A stretch of 64,000 nt of DNA. Origin: Bostrychus sinensis. Taxonomy: Eukaryota; Chordata; Actinopteri; Gobiiformes; Eleotridae. Shown here piece by piece: positions 49,922 to 62,218 of the stretch. The notes under the pieces are model-generated. The model had not been told where the DNA came from, did no database searches, and was given only the letters and a program-made list of their open reading frames with translations. The stretch is from contig CM036242.1 of NCBI GenBank assembly GCA_020698575.1, positions 18,910,124 through 18,974,123 on the forward strand, given 5' to 3'. The translations under genes were made by a program, and so were the position numbers. Numbering within the stretch: the first letter of the stretch is position 1; each line of letters begins with the position of its first letter.

Positions 49922-51114
49922 AACAGGCCTGAGCAATGGAACAGAGGGACGGAGCATGCTGGCACTACAAGCAATGGTGGCAACTCTATAGAGGCAGGAG
50001 CATAGGAGTGGAAAGAGGCCACAGGGCACTGCTTCAAATTGACTGAGAGATTAAGCTGCTGTGTCTACAGGAAATGAGGCTGGAATTATTTTAGCAATTA
50101 GTAATACGAAATAAGGTGTGGTCACTGGGACAGAAACCACAATTTTAGAACTTTAAAAATAATTTTGGTCCTACCCCAGCCAAAGCAAAGCCTAAATAAG
50201 TCCCAAGCCTCAAGCACAAGACCTCATCTAATTTAGCCCCAGCTAAGCACTGGCATTCTCAAGTGGACTAACATTGTCAGGCTGCCCACTAACTCGTGCA
50301 CAGATCTGCTCACCCCCGCACCCCTACCACCTATGGCTCAGACTCTTTGCTTCATGGCCAATCTTGCATTAGCGTGTGCATCAAGGGTTAAGCCGTTAAT
50401 GCTGCCAGCTGTGCATCACTGGCCCCCTCTACACCAATCCCCTCTGAACAATAGAAATGCATACCCAGGACTGTTGGGGCGGGGTTGGGGTGGCACCCAG
50501 GGGGGTAAGTGTGGATGTAGTGCCATCTTGTGCCAAGTATTCTAACCTGCCTTACAGGGCAAACTAGAATAAAGGGTTGAAAAACTGCAGTAAAAAATAA
50601 AGAACATTAAGTATTTATGTTTTAACTAGCTCAGAGAAAATTAATGTATTGTTGCTGATACCACTTTAAACTATAGCAGAGTCAATATTTGTTTGTATTT
50701 GATATAAATGACTTGATAGTAACCCTTGTTTCTCAAATTTAAATTCATGCAGTGGTTGCACGTCAAGAGTGTACACTGGTGTAAAACACAGCAGATAAGG
50801 GCATGGCTGAGCTGGCGACACAGCTTTCTCAGTTAAGCTGATAATTGCCCTTATTGATGTATAAAAGATTTCCCACAGTGGCTTGTGAAACACCATTAGA
50901 AGGCAGAAGCTGAATGGTTCATGAGCTGCTTCCAAATGAGGAAGAAGGATAAAAAAAAGTCTGAAGATTAATAAGACTTCCCCTGGAGTGTGATAATAAC
51001 GTGTGTGTGTGCTTGTGTGGGCTTGTGTGAAAGTGTATTTTCAGCGCAGTCTCTCAAGAGTTTCTATAACTAAAAGTCATTATTCAGAGAAAAGTAATCT
51101 ATTCAAAATCTCAC

Positions 51115-51385
51115 TCTGAGGGCCAAAGATGTAATGCCATTTAGCATACAGAAAAGGGTGATGGTCATTAATCACAAGGGCCCTCCTTGCTTAAACTAAG
51201 GGTACTGAAGCCTAAATGATGAGGCTTTAAATGCCGCTAGAGACCACAACGAAATAAGACACACTTGTGATGCCAAATCTTCCATGTAGATGGCCCTGTA
51301 GAGAATGACATTAAAATAAGTGGCCCTAATAAGGTGAATCTTTGCCTTTCCTGATGCCCATTAGCGGTCTCAGCTCTCTAACAAA
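51115..51385 (+). promoter_or_regulatory. Candidate conserved non-coding element
   Basis: A unique stretch with TGTAATGCCATTTAGC, GTCATTAATCACAAGG, CTAAATGATGAGG, GGCCCTAATAAGG and CCCATTAGCGG spaced along 270 bp. It lacks repeat similarity and a coding frame of note. Together with 10.9 and 35.9 kb this is one of the best textural candidates. Confidence 0.37.
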
Positions 51386-52574
51386 GACTAGTACCCACAA
51401 AGGGCCATAAGAACAGAACACGGATCCCACAGCAAGGACAACCATGACTCTGGAGGAGATAAAAGAGAAAGTTAACTTAACTGTACCATGCAGTGTACCA
51501 AAATGAAAAAAATAACACACATTAAAAGGGAAGCCTTGTGGCCCCACTTATTTTAACTCTAACACAACTGACTCTCAATGTGCCAAATTTATAGACTTTT
51601 AAAATACATTTCGAAAACAAAACCAGACAGAAACTTACTGTTTAATGCAGTTCTTTCATGCTTCTGTGTATGTAGACCAACCCAAAGTTCAGAATTATTC
51701 AGGATAGGAGGTCATGGTACTTCTGATATGACTTATCAATGAAAAATGACATCTTGTTAAGTTAAGAATTCTCTTTGTGTTTGTAGAATCCTTGTGTTAA
51801 TTTGCCACCTTTCTTGATCTGCACAAAGGTAATTAGAACGCTCTTTGAAAATCCCTGCCATATTAAAAAGAGGAGAACAATGAAAGAGAGGAAAATCACA
51901 TCTTTATATTTTTATTCAGTGTTCTTATTTTTGGTTTAAAGTCAACTTTTCGATGAGGCCACAGAAACTGAATACAGCTGATCAGAGCTCACTTCACAGA
52001 TGAAATAGAAAATATGTTAGCATTCATTAAAACATCTATTTCCTGGTTAAATCACCATTTCAAACTTTGTTTGACTGTGAGGGTTCTTTTGGAACACATG
52101 CGGGTGAGTGTGTGTTCTCCACTCATCACAGCCCCACTGCCCTGGCATTAAACAGAAGGGGAGGTGAGGGTCAGGTCGGGGGCAGCAGTGACCCTTCAGT
52201 CTCAACGCCACTGTGTCATCCTCTGGTCAAGGCAAACAAACAAGGCTAGCCCTGGGGTGAGGGGGTGAGGAGATGAGGGGGGGCTCTGTGGGGGGGCAGT
52301 GCCAGGTCAGGGGATGATGCAGGACAGGAGGCTGGTGATGGCAGACCCTTGATAGATGCAGCTCATTACAGTATTTTAAACCCAAAAAACTAGGACAATT
52401 AGAAGAGAGAGTGTTATAGGATGAGTCACAGGCATTACATATAAGCTCAGCTTATGTACTCTAGAAAGTCTCTTAGGGAGAAACAAAACAAACTTTGTCT
52501 TTATCTATAAACGTTTTAATCAAATTAAAAATATTTAACCAAACCATTTATTGTTTATGAATAAAAATTGAATG

Positions 52575-52745
52575 TTTTTTTTTTTTTTTTTTTTTGGCAT
52601 TTATCAGACATAGTGGTGATAGACAGTAAACAGGGTGAGAGAGGGAACAGGGGAACAAATTGTCCTTAGCCAGATTTGAACCTGGGTCACAAAAATAATG
52701 TTGATGGTATGAGTTCTATCCGGTGAACCACCAAAGCCAAGGCAC
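52575..52745 (-). mobile_element. tRNA-derived SINE, minus strand, with A-tail
   Basis: On the minus strand it starts with a tRNA-like head: GGCTTTGGTGGTTCACCGG, then the B-box-like GGTTCAAATCT. An AG/CT-rich body follows (seen on + as AAACAGGGTGAGAGAGGGAA), and it ends in a poly-A tail (the + strand T-run 52575-52595). Head, body and tail are in the order expected of a retroposed SINE. It matches a widespread fish SINE type from memory; no search was run. Confidence 0.68.
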
Positions 52746-55700
52746 CCAAATAAAAGCATTTTTACCCATTTATATTTTCACTAAGGAAATTAAAAGACTT
52801 ATGCAATGATCTTCAAAACTGGAGAACTCAACAACCTCAATCCCAATCCCAAAACTAAGTCAAGAAAGTGAATATTCACTCTCGGTTTTATTTCTTGAGA
52901 GCTGAAGTTGTTTTGTATAATTTAAAGAGACTGTACGGGCATGTGTATGTGTGTGTGTGCGCGCACCACGTCATCTCTCTGAACTACCTATATTTACTAC
53001 TGAAAGTGAATTCTTTATGAGACCACAGATATCAAAGACAGCAGGATCAAAGAGGATTTAATAAGCTACCCACTGTTCTATGAAACCTGAACTTTCATGT
53101 CATGCAATTTCTTTAGTTTCTTCATTTTGGGCTTTGGGCCAGGAGCTGACACTAAAGACAAACATGTGTAGTCACATTGTCATTCTCTATTCCTTTAATT
53201 TGTTAGTCTGTAAACCTTGCACAGCAGAATCTCCCAGTGGCTTGCCAGTGCACATTTTATCAAACCATGTCAGCTTTGTAGAACACACAACTACCTGCTC
53301 CCCTTACATCCCTGTTTCCTTGGTTTCTTTCTGATTAACGTCACTTCCAAGTGGTTTAGACAAGAAGGCCCTGATTAAGGTCACTATGAGCAACTTCTAA
53401 CAGGTGAACAGTTACTCACTTTGTAGACATGTCTGTGGAGATTCTCAATCATCCATGATGTACATTTCCAAAAAGAGATATTAACATTGCCCACATAATA
53501 TTGCAAATTTTAAATAAACAGTTGGCAACCAACTGGCTATGTAGGATGTCAGTCTGAACAGAAAACATTAGTGAGCGTACAGACACTCAGACATTATTTA
53601 ATGTAGCAATTAAGATATATATTTAGCATATAAAGGATGACTAATATAGGTTTTCTGAATTTGTTTGGTTGGACAAGAACTTACAGAATAAATACAGAAA
53701 ATATATTTTTTTGTTCTTTTTCTTCTTTTTTTCCTTGCTTAAAAAGTAAATAAGTAAATAAATAGGAGGAAAATGTGACCCTTGTCAATATTTTTTATGT
53801 TGTCATCTGCGGAAGCAGCCATACAATGAAAATGTGACTGTGGTATAGAGGATGTGCTAAAAAAAAATTGAAAAAACAAACAAACAAACAGACAAACAAA
53901 CAAAAAACAGGTAATGATAATAACTGGCTAAAACTAAAACTCCAATCCTTGGATTTTTTTCTGTTTGTCCCAGGAGGTGCTGGTCCCATGAGGCGAAACA
54001 TCCAAAGCTCTGATGTCACTGTCTACCATATCTGCAGTGTTATGTATTCAGCTCCTTTGTCCCTGAGGACTCCAACTGAGTGGAGGTGACATGTTGACAC
54101 AACAGTAGCTACAGCACTATGAGACATACTGTACCCATCAATACTTTGAATACACATTGCATGGATAAAGCATCATGCAATGTAGCAGTTCAGTGTTGCT
54201 GGGAAAAGCCATACTGAGAACTCAGAATGCAAATGTGTCCAACAAAAGATACACAAACATTATATTGTAACTTGTTTGCTATGTGTATAAGTGCAACATA
54301 TTTTACTACAACACATGGAGCTAAGACAGTAATCTTAATCTGTGTTTACAGTTTAACAGTTTGTCCATGCAGAGTTAAATATTCAAGACCCGAAAACCTT
54401 CCATTCATCTCCACCAACAACCTTTTGTGATTTTATTTTAAAAGTAAAACAGAACACATTTGCTACAAAAAACAAAAACAAAAAACAAAACAAAAAACAA
54501 ACAAACCACTTTAGAGACATTCAAAGATATTACATCAACTTTCAGAGTTAACCTTCTGGTGCTGAGTTCAGTTCAATATCATGCAGCAATAAGCAATCTT
54601 TTTAATGCAATTCCAAATTTTCTGCATACTTAACTTTGCTTCCATTTGTGATTTTTTATTTTTTTTTGCCATGTAATTCAATCTCTGTTTTTTAATTAAA
54701 AGTTGACAAGCAGTGTAGACCAGGCACCCCTTATCTAAGAGTGCATTGAGAGAAAATGATTGGTCAAAGTTCCCATCAAAACTTTTAATTAAAAACTAGA
54801 TGGAGTCTCATTAAGGTCTATTTTTTCACAGAAAATGCCTTTTGCATTAAGTTATACTTCAGTTTTCTTCAAACATGACACTGACGTATGATGAACCACT
54901 TATGCATTAGGGCAGTGTACCTTGGCTTTTTTTTTTTTTTTTTTTAAGTGACAACTAAGAAACCAAGCTACAAAAGTATTACTGAGTTTTGGACTCAAAG
55001 TCACAAGTGCTTAGTATGAATATGGGCACCGATATTACTGTTCTAGAGACACATATAATGAATATGTCTTTTGCTGCACATACAGCATCCAATAAATAAA
55101 GTCACTGACTATATAGAATAATGGTGAATTCAATTTAATGTTTCTTTCTTTAAGTAGGCATTTTCTTTGCAGAATAGTTAGTTTATTAAGCTGTGTTTAC
55201 TGAGATGATAAAACAACATCATCAATCATTCTTAAAGACTAGTGCTCCAATGGGGAACATTAGAATGCATTACAGATGTCACGCATCATCAAGCTAAACA
55301 TCTCATTTCCACCTCGCTGTGAGCTGTCTGGGGCCTTTGTCTACGTGCTGTTTAATGTGTGAACGTGTGTTTGTCTACGAGTGTATTTATGGTTAAGTGC
55401 TCTTGTGACCATTCTCCCTGGGGCAAGGGATCCATCACTGTCCAGACACTTTTTGTGACTGGACTGGGTTGGAGCCCTGGAGCCTGCTCTGGTCCCCCTT
55501 AGTCCCTCCCTGGGGTCACTCTGTGTCAAGCGATACCACAAGCATCAACCTATACAAAGAACTATGACCTTAAGGCTCATCTTATGCCCTCATAAAGTGT
55601 AGTCTTAGGGGTAGGACACACCGCAAACAGGCCAATGGTCAGTTCTAACAATTAGCCACTACCTCACACTCCTTGCACAGATCAAATGCCTTCTTTATGT

Positions 55701-56100
55701 TTTGATGCATGTGCCCAGAAATATTTTAAAGTTACCGTCACAGTTTACACAAATTTAAGTTACACGTTTGCCCTCTCTGGGCCAAGTGAGTTTCTTTTGT
55801 ATTATGGTTCATTTAACAGTTTTCCCTTTTGCCTCAGTTCATTTTAAATGTGCTTTCGCCCAGATAGGCCAGTGTTTCTGGATCACATAAATTGCATTTG
55901 TAAGAACTGCCTTCACAATGTCTTCTTCCTGATCCATTCAGTGATTTCCAGTACAGATTTTATAGCAGGCTGTTTTTATTGCGGTGCCACTTAAGGGGCC
56001 TGAAGATCACAAAAAATCTAGTACATGCAACACTAAAAATGGAAATCTTCTTCTTAATTAAATGTTCCAGTTAATCAAATTAGTTGCATTTATTAGTACC

Positions 56101-56102
<2 letters not shown>

Positions 56103-56131
<29 letters not shown>
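56103..56131 (+). repeat. Poly-T tract
   Basis: A 29-nt T-run left of R2 copy 2. Confidence 0.95.
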
Positions 56132-56139
56132 CCCGCCTT

Positions 56140-56460
56140 GTATTGCCCCGTCCCAGCTTTTTGATATGGTAGGCTGGGTAGCCTATTCAATACCAATATT
56201 TAAATGATGCCTGGCTTTCGATACCGGTATGTGAGCAAAACTTTTTCTAATATGGTCTGTACTAATTAATTTTCTACAATCATGAAACACACTAATATTG
56301 AATAAAAGACACATTTTTGAAGTAAAATTTTGCTGCAAAAAGCTGCAAGCTAAAACCATTAGTTTATATGATTTATTTTGTTATTTATTTGATTCACACA
56401 TGAACATTAAAGGTCCCACTAGCTATTGAAATTTAGTATTGTATTTTCAAACAATTGTGT
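56140..56460 (+). mobile_element. Dispersed repeat R2, copy 2
   Basis: Same block order as 41982-42297: TTCAATACCAATATTTAAAT, CGATACCGGTATG, CATGAAACACACTAATATTG, AATAAAAGACACATTTTT, AGCTAAAACCATTAGTTTAT, TATTTGATTCACACATGAAC and TATTGAAATTTAGTATTG. Same strand. It lacks the terminal inverted repeat seen beside copy 1. Confidence 0.6.
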
Positions 56461-56849
56461 TTATACATCTTGTACATTAGCATAGTATATGAAAAGAAGC
56501 CAAATCTAACAAACTAAAACAGCAATATACTAGATGAATGTCTATAAATTGGAAAAGTGTAACTGGAAGCTATTGACTAATTCTGAGTGTGTGTACACTG
56601 TGGTGGGAGTGGACTGACTACCCCTATCTCCATATCTTTATTAATTCATACACCATTTTTTTACTCCTTTGCCCTACTAACCACAATCACTATAGGCTCG
56701 CCACCCGCACATATACAGTAGTATTAAAGTCAGTACTTTGCTGTCATAATTAGCTATGAAATATTGATGCTTATAACTTCTCGTGTGGTCCAGAGAACAA
56801 GCCTTAGGACATACTGGGAAAAGAAGAAACTGTACACGTCTGGAAGCTT

Positions 56850-57040
56850 GTGAACTTGATTCATAGATAAATAATTAAGCAGCATAATTAGCATGGCGCT
56901 CTATTGTGTTAGCAGACTTCCTCACACATCATTGAAACACTTCGGCAGGTGGAATGAGCACTGAGACATCTCTAAAGATGTATAATTAAAATGCTCTCTT
57001 AAAATTTTCTCGAGTTGACCTTTTGCTCATGTTTTATTGT
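56850..57040 (+). promoter_or_regulatory. Candidate conserved non-coding element
   Basis: The sequence includes GATAAATAATTAAGCAGC, ATAATTAGCATGGCGC, TGTATAATTAAAATGC and CGAGTTGACC. Several TAATTA cores, the classic homeodomain word, occur in unique sequence. Low to moderate support from texture. Confidence 0.33.
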
Positions 57041-57689
57041 TCAAATATAATGATAAAAGTATTATGATTGTTGCTTGTATTCAATTGTATGTGAACCTAC
57101 AGGTTCAAGTTACAAGCACTGGAGAAATAAGGTGTGATTAAAAGGTCATGAACATACACTTCATTTGTTGTGTCATAGAATTACAGTTTTAGTTTAAAAA
57201 GCGAAAGGTTAGTTCATTATACATCATGTTATCTACTCAGATTTTGGAATTTGTGGTGGTTTGGTTTAGGAATAATAATACGTTTGGTTAGTTATAACAG
57301 TAGTTGTGTTAAAAAAACTCCAAACAATCATTTGAGGTTTACAAAATACTAAATGTGTGATTTAGACCTAGTCAGAGATGGAATAAGTACTCCAAATCTG
57401 AGCTATGACTGCTTGTGATTTAATTTTTAAAAGCATAAAATTCATTGAAAGCGGAAATCCAACGCTAACTGACAACTGACTACTTCATACTATCCATGGA
57501 GTTAAATAATCCCTCTCGTCTGCTCGGACATGTTAACAAAGCTGTCAGGCTGTTTTTATAGGCCTCAGTCAGAGCTCCAGGCTGACAGTGGAGCAGTACC
57601 CTGTCCTGATACTAACACACAGACACACAGACACACACACGGCCTCCACTCCTTCCTCTGGTGTCGACTAAATGTCAACTCTCCTGACA

Positions 57690-57765
57690 TACAGCCTTGT
57701 TTGCAGCCAATGATTACCTCATAGCTAATTAATCCTGATTCAATCAATGTGAACTGTTGGGCTAC
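57690..57765 (+). promoter_or_regulatory. Candidate homeodomain/CCAAT cluster
   Basis: GCAGCCAATGATTACC is followed by AGCTAATTAATCCTGATTC and AATCAATGTG within 50 bp. TAATTAATCC lies at 57726-57735. The compact cluster of TAAT, TAATCC and ATCAAT words resembles an enhancer core. Confidence 0.35.
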
Positions 57766-58139
57766 TGTGTATTTGTGTGTGCGAGCGGGAGAACAACAGC
57801 GTGAAACAGGGGGAGCAGCCGTAAGTTAGATGATGATGGATGAGACTCGGTGAGAGGCCTGTTCTAATCAGCAGGACCTTTTCCCACTGGTGGAGTAGGT
57901 GGCAGTAGAGAGGATTGGAGTGGCCATGGAGATGTATAAGGAATGCATGTGCGCATACTAAGAGGCTGTGGCACTGGTCAATAGAGAGGCAGATAAATAT
58001 AGATGTTAAAACAAGGAGGATGAGATGATAGTTGAGAAACAGCAATTGTATCACATCACAACTACTAATATTAGAGGGGTGTAATCTTGCGAATACAGTT
58101 TAAATTCTACAACAGAAAACATGAATTCATTAATCCTCT

Positions 58140-58455
58140 TCCAGTGGCTGGAGCTTATCCCAGCAGCTCTGGGCCTTAGGTGGCGCACACCCCGGACAAT
58201 GGCCAGTTAGTAGCAAGGCTGAGACAGATACATACACTCTCACATTCATTCACAAGGGGAAATTTCACAGTCACTAATTCACATGTCATACGTGTGTTTG
58301 GTTTGTGGGAGGAACCTGGAGTACCTGGAGAAAAGCCACGGTAACTAGGTAAGGACATGCAGGCTCCACCCACTGAGTTTGTGTGTCAGCAAACTCAAGG
58401 ATCAGAACCACAGAGAGACAGTAGCGTTAACAACTCTGCAACGATGCATCGCTTA
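58140..58455 (-). mobile_element. V-SINE/LINE-type element, minus strand
   Basis: The + strand reads GGCTGGAGCTTATCCCAGC, CACACCCCGGACAATGGCCA, the reversed central block GTTTGTGGGAGGAACCTGGA and GACATGCAGGCTCCACCC, and then a decayed reversed tRNA-like head. Order and words match a very common fish repeat. Non-coding. Confidence 0.68.
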
Positions 58456-59457
58456 AATAGATAACATAACTTATATGACCCTTGGGATATTCTATTTTTA
58501 TCAAAGAATATAGTGAGTTATACAGTGTATCCACACGTAACACATGCTTTTACTCTAAACAGATGAAGCATGGATGTGTAACCTTACTAGTCCTCAGTTT
58601 AATATGGCTATCACACTAAGTATGACTTTGGCTTTCATTCAAGACAGCATTAGCTGCTTTCTTCCTTGTTGCTTTATTGCTTTGCATTATATCACATGGG
58701 GTTCAATCATACATGTTATATCAAACCAGAGGATTACAGAAGACACCATGTTTGCTGTCCCCTTCTAGTGTTCATTAGCACTCTTAGAATTGTCCCAAGA
58801 AAGCGCCTTTCTGCTTGTTTGCTGGAAAGACTTAAGATACCAAGAGCATGTTTAAAAGATTCTTTGTAGCAGCCCAGCACAAACAAACCAGAGTCATATT
58901 AAATGTTAAAGCATATTTTAATGCAGTGCTTGTTTGTGTTTGAGTAAACATGGCAATGTAAACAGGTTATAAATATGTGATTATTCCTTGGAATTTGGGA
59001 GATTCTAAAGTAATTAAAAGTAATTAGTTAACGGTCATTAATACGTGAGAGGAAATCTGTTGCCTTGTCTCACGAGTTGACACTAAAGGCAGAAGGGGAT
59101 AAAGCATGACCCAGATATAATGAGACATCCTAGACAAACCCTTCTCCTACTTGTACAAGTTCAAGAAGTACAATTTTTCTGGTACTATAATTTTGAGGTA
59201 AATTGTATTAAGATTCATTCATTCAAAGTCATCTCAAGTTGTTTGCTTGAAGAAGTATGATTTGGACAATATAAAGAAGGCAAAAAATATTTTTCAAAAT
59301 CTCAAAAAGGAGAACATGTATCCTGTATGTATGCATACACAGAATGTCTATATGCAGAATTTTGGACATACTTTTTCTATAGCTTTTTCTTCAACAAATT
59401 CTTATTTAGGCCACCCAGAGGCAACACTGCAGTCTTACATGCTAGTCATCAGCTACC
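58456..59457. other. Non-coding interval with one candidate element
   Basis: AT-rich unique sequence. 58970-59110 has AAAGTAATTAAAAGTAATTA, then GTTAACGGTCATTAATACG and a GC-balanced right half, and may be a regulatory element. The ORFs are motif-free. Confidence 0.45.
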
Positions 59458-59584
59458 ACAGGTGGCTGGAGCCTATTTCAGCCACTTTGGGCTTGAGGCA
59501 GGGTTTATCCTGAACAATGGCCAGTTACTTGTAAGGCTGACACTTAAAGACCTACACAGACAGACAGCTATGCACTTAGACAGA
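59458..59584 (-). mobile_element. V-SINE/LINE-type element, minus strand, 3' part (interrupted)
   Basis: GTGGCTGGAGCCTATTTCAG, TTGAGGCAGGGTTTATCCTG and AACAATGGCCAGTTACTTGT match the left part of 58140-58455. The matching head lies about 300 bp further right (59885-59965), with foreign sequence in between. Confidence 0.58.
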
Positions 59585-59870
59585 CTAGTGTTGTAGTCGT
59601 GTTTCAAGTTCTCGTCACTTAACACTGATCTTAGATGAGTTGTTAGCACTAGAAGAGGGAGTCAGAATTTAAATTTTGAGTCTGAGACATGTCTTCTGGA
59701 GTTGAGGTGTAAGGCAGAGTTGAGACCAACTTTAAACAGTGTCAGAGTCAAATATGAGTTATATACAAATGAACTAAAGCTGAGTCCAACTCTGAGTCAA
59801 TTCATGAGTCGAAACAATGATTTGATGAATCGAGTTAGTGACTCTTAAGCTTGAGCAACTCTGAAAGTCA
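59585..59870 (+). mobile_element. GAGTC-rich repeat, likely insertion
   Basis: Repeated GAGTC/GACTC-type words (GGGAGTCAG, TGAGTCTGAG, CAGAGTCAAA, GAGTCCAACTCTGAGTCAA, ATGAGTCG, GTGACTC) are of a kind seen in non-autonomous DNA elements of fish. It separates two halves of a minus-strand SINE-like element. Boundaries are approximate. Confidence 0.45.
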
Positions 59871-59884
59871 CAAAAATTACACCA

Positions 59885-59965
59885 AAATCTATGGCCATCT
59901 TAGGGCTCAAACCTATAATCTTCTGGCTGAGAGGCAGGACGTTCTACACACTGCACCCCCATACA
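59885..59965 (-). mobile_element. V-SINE-like tRNA head, minus strand (other half)
   Basis: GGGCTCAAACCTATAATCTT, then GGCTGAGAGGCAGGACGTTC, then CACACTGCACC is the reverse complement of a decayed SINE head. It probably belongs to the fragment at 59458-59584. Confidence 0.52.
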
Positions 59966-61939
59966 ATACAGTATATACTGTATATGTCCTGCAGAATTAT
60001 CACCTACACTTTATAGTTTATTCACTGTCTCTGAGGTCATCTGTGTGTCACAAGCTGACACACATACAGAAACAATTCAGATTGTAAACAGATTTTTCTC
60101 CTAAAGTATGTGTTAAAGTTGAATTACGTATTTCTTGTGTTCCTGTAAGATCAAAGCTACAGAGACACTGCAAATCACAGCACACCATTTAGCAAACTCT
60201 TTGAGCAGGGAAGGAACAGTTGTGTTTCTAAGTCCATGTGCTCCCATCGGAGTATGTGGCTAATAATGTGTTGACTTGTAATTACATACATGCCTTTCCT
60301 TCTCCCACACAAACTCATACAAAGTAGTACGCCTACGAGCAGCCACCGGCACACATGCATCCACGTTAAAAGTGTCAGAGAGCTCGGCGAGAGCTGCACA
60401 GGTGGTGCCTCACATGAGGTCTGCGCTCCACTTCAAAAGGACACCCCTGACATCTCCAAGCGCTTGCAAATGATGATGCACAGAGATCTTTTTGCCACTA
60501 CAAAGGCAGAACAAAAGAACTGACATGAAAGAGAAGTCAATAAACATAAGACATTTAATAAAACATTTTCACACTGAATTCTCTACAAAGGTCTTTGCTT
60601 TTATTCTACGCAAACACTCCATTGGACAAAAGTGTTGAATCACATGATGACTGAGGTGGCAACAGTCCAGTTTGTTTCTCTTTGTATGGTTAGATTGGAG
60701 GTAAGTAAAGAAACTGTCAACAGATGTGTACTCTGTGTGGGTGTTATCATACTGTATACAGACAGCACAGAAACACTGTCAGTGTAGTAATTATAGAGAT
60801 ACCAATTAAATCCCTCACAAAAATAACTTGAAGTTGCTCACTTTGTGGGTATTTATAATCACAAAGGAGAAAAATTATTGATTTGCCGTAAACTAAATCA
60901 ATTACCTCAACTTATTTTTTACAAATATTAGTTTGAAAAGTCAAGAATTCATATCGTATTTGTGGAAAATTTAAGAATTACAGTTGAACCCTACTGAATG
61001 AGTTTTTAGATAGAAAATAAATTAATTCAATTAATTTATGAATGTATGAATTGGCCTAATGGGTGTCTGAACTTTTTTTTTTTTTACAGTCCAAGTATAA
61101 TTTTGTAGCCTAGTGAAACAGACTGTCCTATTTGCTTTTCACAAGCAGGACAGTCTGGTTCCCCTCTCGGAGTGAAGTGTTACTTCAGTTCAACTTTTAT
61201 CTGCAGCGTGTCTTACAAAAGCGGAAGAGCTAACCAAGGTAGCGCCGGCTGCCTGATTAACATCATTTAGTGCTTTCACCTATTGGTTCTGCTGAAGTCC
61301 GGGTTATTACCCAGTCCTCTGTGTGATTTTTTTCTTTGTCTTGTTGCCATTTTAACAACAGTTAAGTCCCGTTGACATCCGATGCAAAGAACATAACTCA
61401 AAAATAAATAAATAAATAAAAAATTTTCCACAACTCATTGTACAACTGGCTTCTGCTGCTGTTCCCATTCAGAAATAAGTACAGAGTTGCTCATAATACA
61501 ATGTATTCTGGTGTTTTATGAAAAAAAATAAAAATAAAAAATAAAAGATGCAATAATTCATGTTTGTTCAGGTCAGCGGTGTGCTGCTTAAATCCCAACC
61601 TTTGTTTTTCTGATTGGTTACCTGTCATTGTTCCATCTCATAAACGAAATGTTACCAAAGAGGTACCAGACTAACTTCTTTGTAAAGAATAGGAAAAGAG
61701 TTTGTCTGGCAGGTCAGGCTAATAATTTTGCATTGTATCACAGAAATGTTTGTGCCAGTGAGCTTGAATATATATACAAAATCATATTACATTGCCACTT
61801 TATATGATAATGCAGGGTTAGATTAGGTTCACTTATCTAGACAATACATCAGCTAATACTGTTTTCAATGAAATGAAAGCAAAGTAATCCAAAATTAATA
61901 TGTCATAATACTAACCACTGAAACATACACTACAGATTA
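59966..61939. other. Non-coding interval
   Basis: No gene seen. 60360-60500 is GC-richer and unique (GCTCGGCGAGAGCTGC, CAAGCGCTTGCAAATGATG), a weak regulatory candidate. 61120-61300 is another unique mixed stretch. (AAAT)n-type sequence lies at 61398-61424 and 61523-61545. Confidence 0.5.
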
Positions 61940-61944
61940 GCAGC

Positions 61945-62218
61945 AGTGGCAGTAGCTCAGTAAGCCGTTCGCCCACTAGCTGTGAAGTTTGCGTACTGAG
62001 CCCCGCTATCGTTGTGTCCTAAAGTAAGACGCGTCACCCTCCTTGCCTGCATGAATGTGTTTAGTATGATTGTGGGTTAGGTTGTGCTCAGAGAGAGGCC
62101 CTAGGCACAGAATGGCTGCCAGGTCTTCGTCAGTCTGCCTCGAGTGACTGAACAATGCAACTGTAAATCGACTTTGAGTGTAAGAGCTATAAAAGACTGA
62201 TGCATTATTATTATTAGT
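61945..62218 (+). mobile_element. tRNA-derived SINE, plus strand
   Basis: The A-box-like GCAGTAGCTCAGTAAG starts a tRNA-like head with a decayed B-box. The body reads GTGTCCTAAAGTAAGACGCG, TCACCCTCCTTGCCTGC, then GTCTTCGTCAGTCTGC, and closes with AAATCGACTTTGAGTGTAAG, AGCTATAAAAGAC and a short (ATT)n tail. The layout (head, cttgggcaagacac-like block, aaagcgctttgagt-like end) matches a common teleost SINE from memory. Confidence 0.68.

Larger units (their letters stand above)
42357..52574. other. Non-coding interval
   Basis: No gene supported. 43500-44060 is unique, GC-richer and could contain a regulatory element. 44880-45010 is C/T-rich. T-runs lie at 45805-45826 and 48645-48672. 46720-47010 and 47840-48130 are unique sequence with open but motif-free frames on both strands. 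51000-51040 has GTGT simple sequence. 52255-52320 is G-rich. Confidence 0.55.
52746..58135. other. Non-coding interval
   Basis: No gene seen. (CAAA)n-type sequence lies at 53876-53906 and (AAAAAC)n at about 54465-54505. T-runs lie at 54929-54945 and 56103-56131. 55240-55550 is GC-richer unique DNA with a minus-strand ORF lacking motifs. Confidence 0.55.

Noticed and set aside
61945..62030. tRNA gene
   Set aside because: tRNA-like head of a SINE; decayed B-box and SINE body follow.
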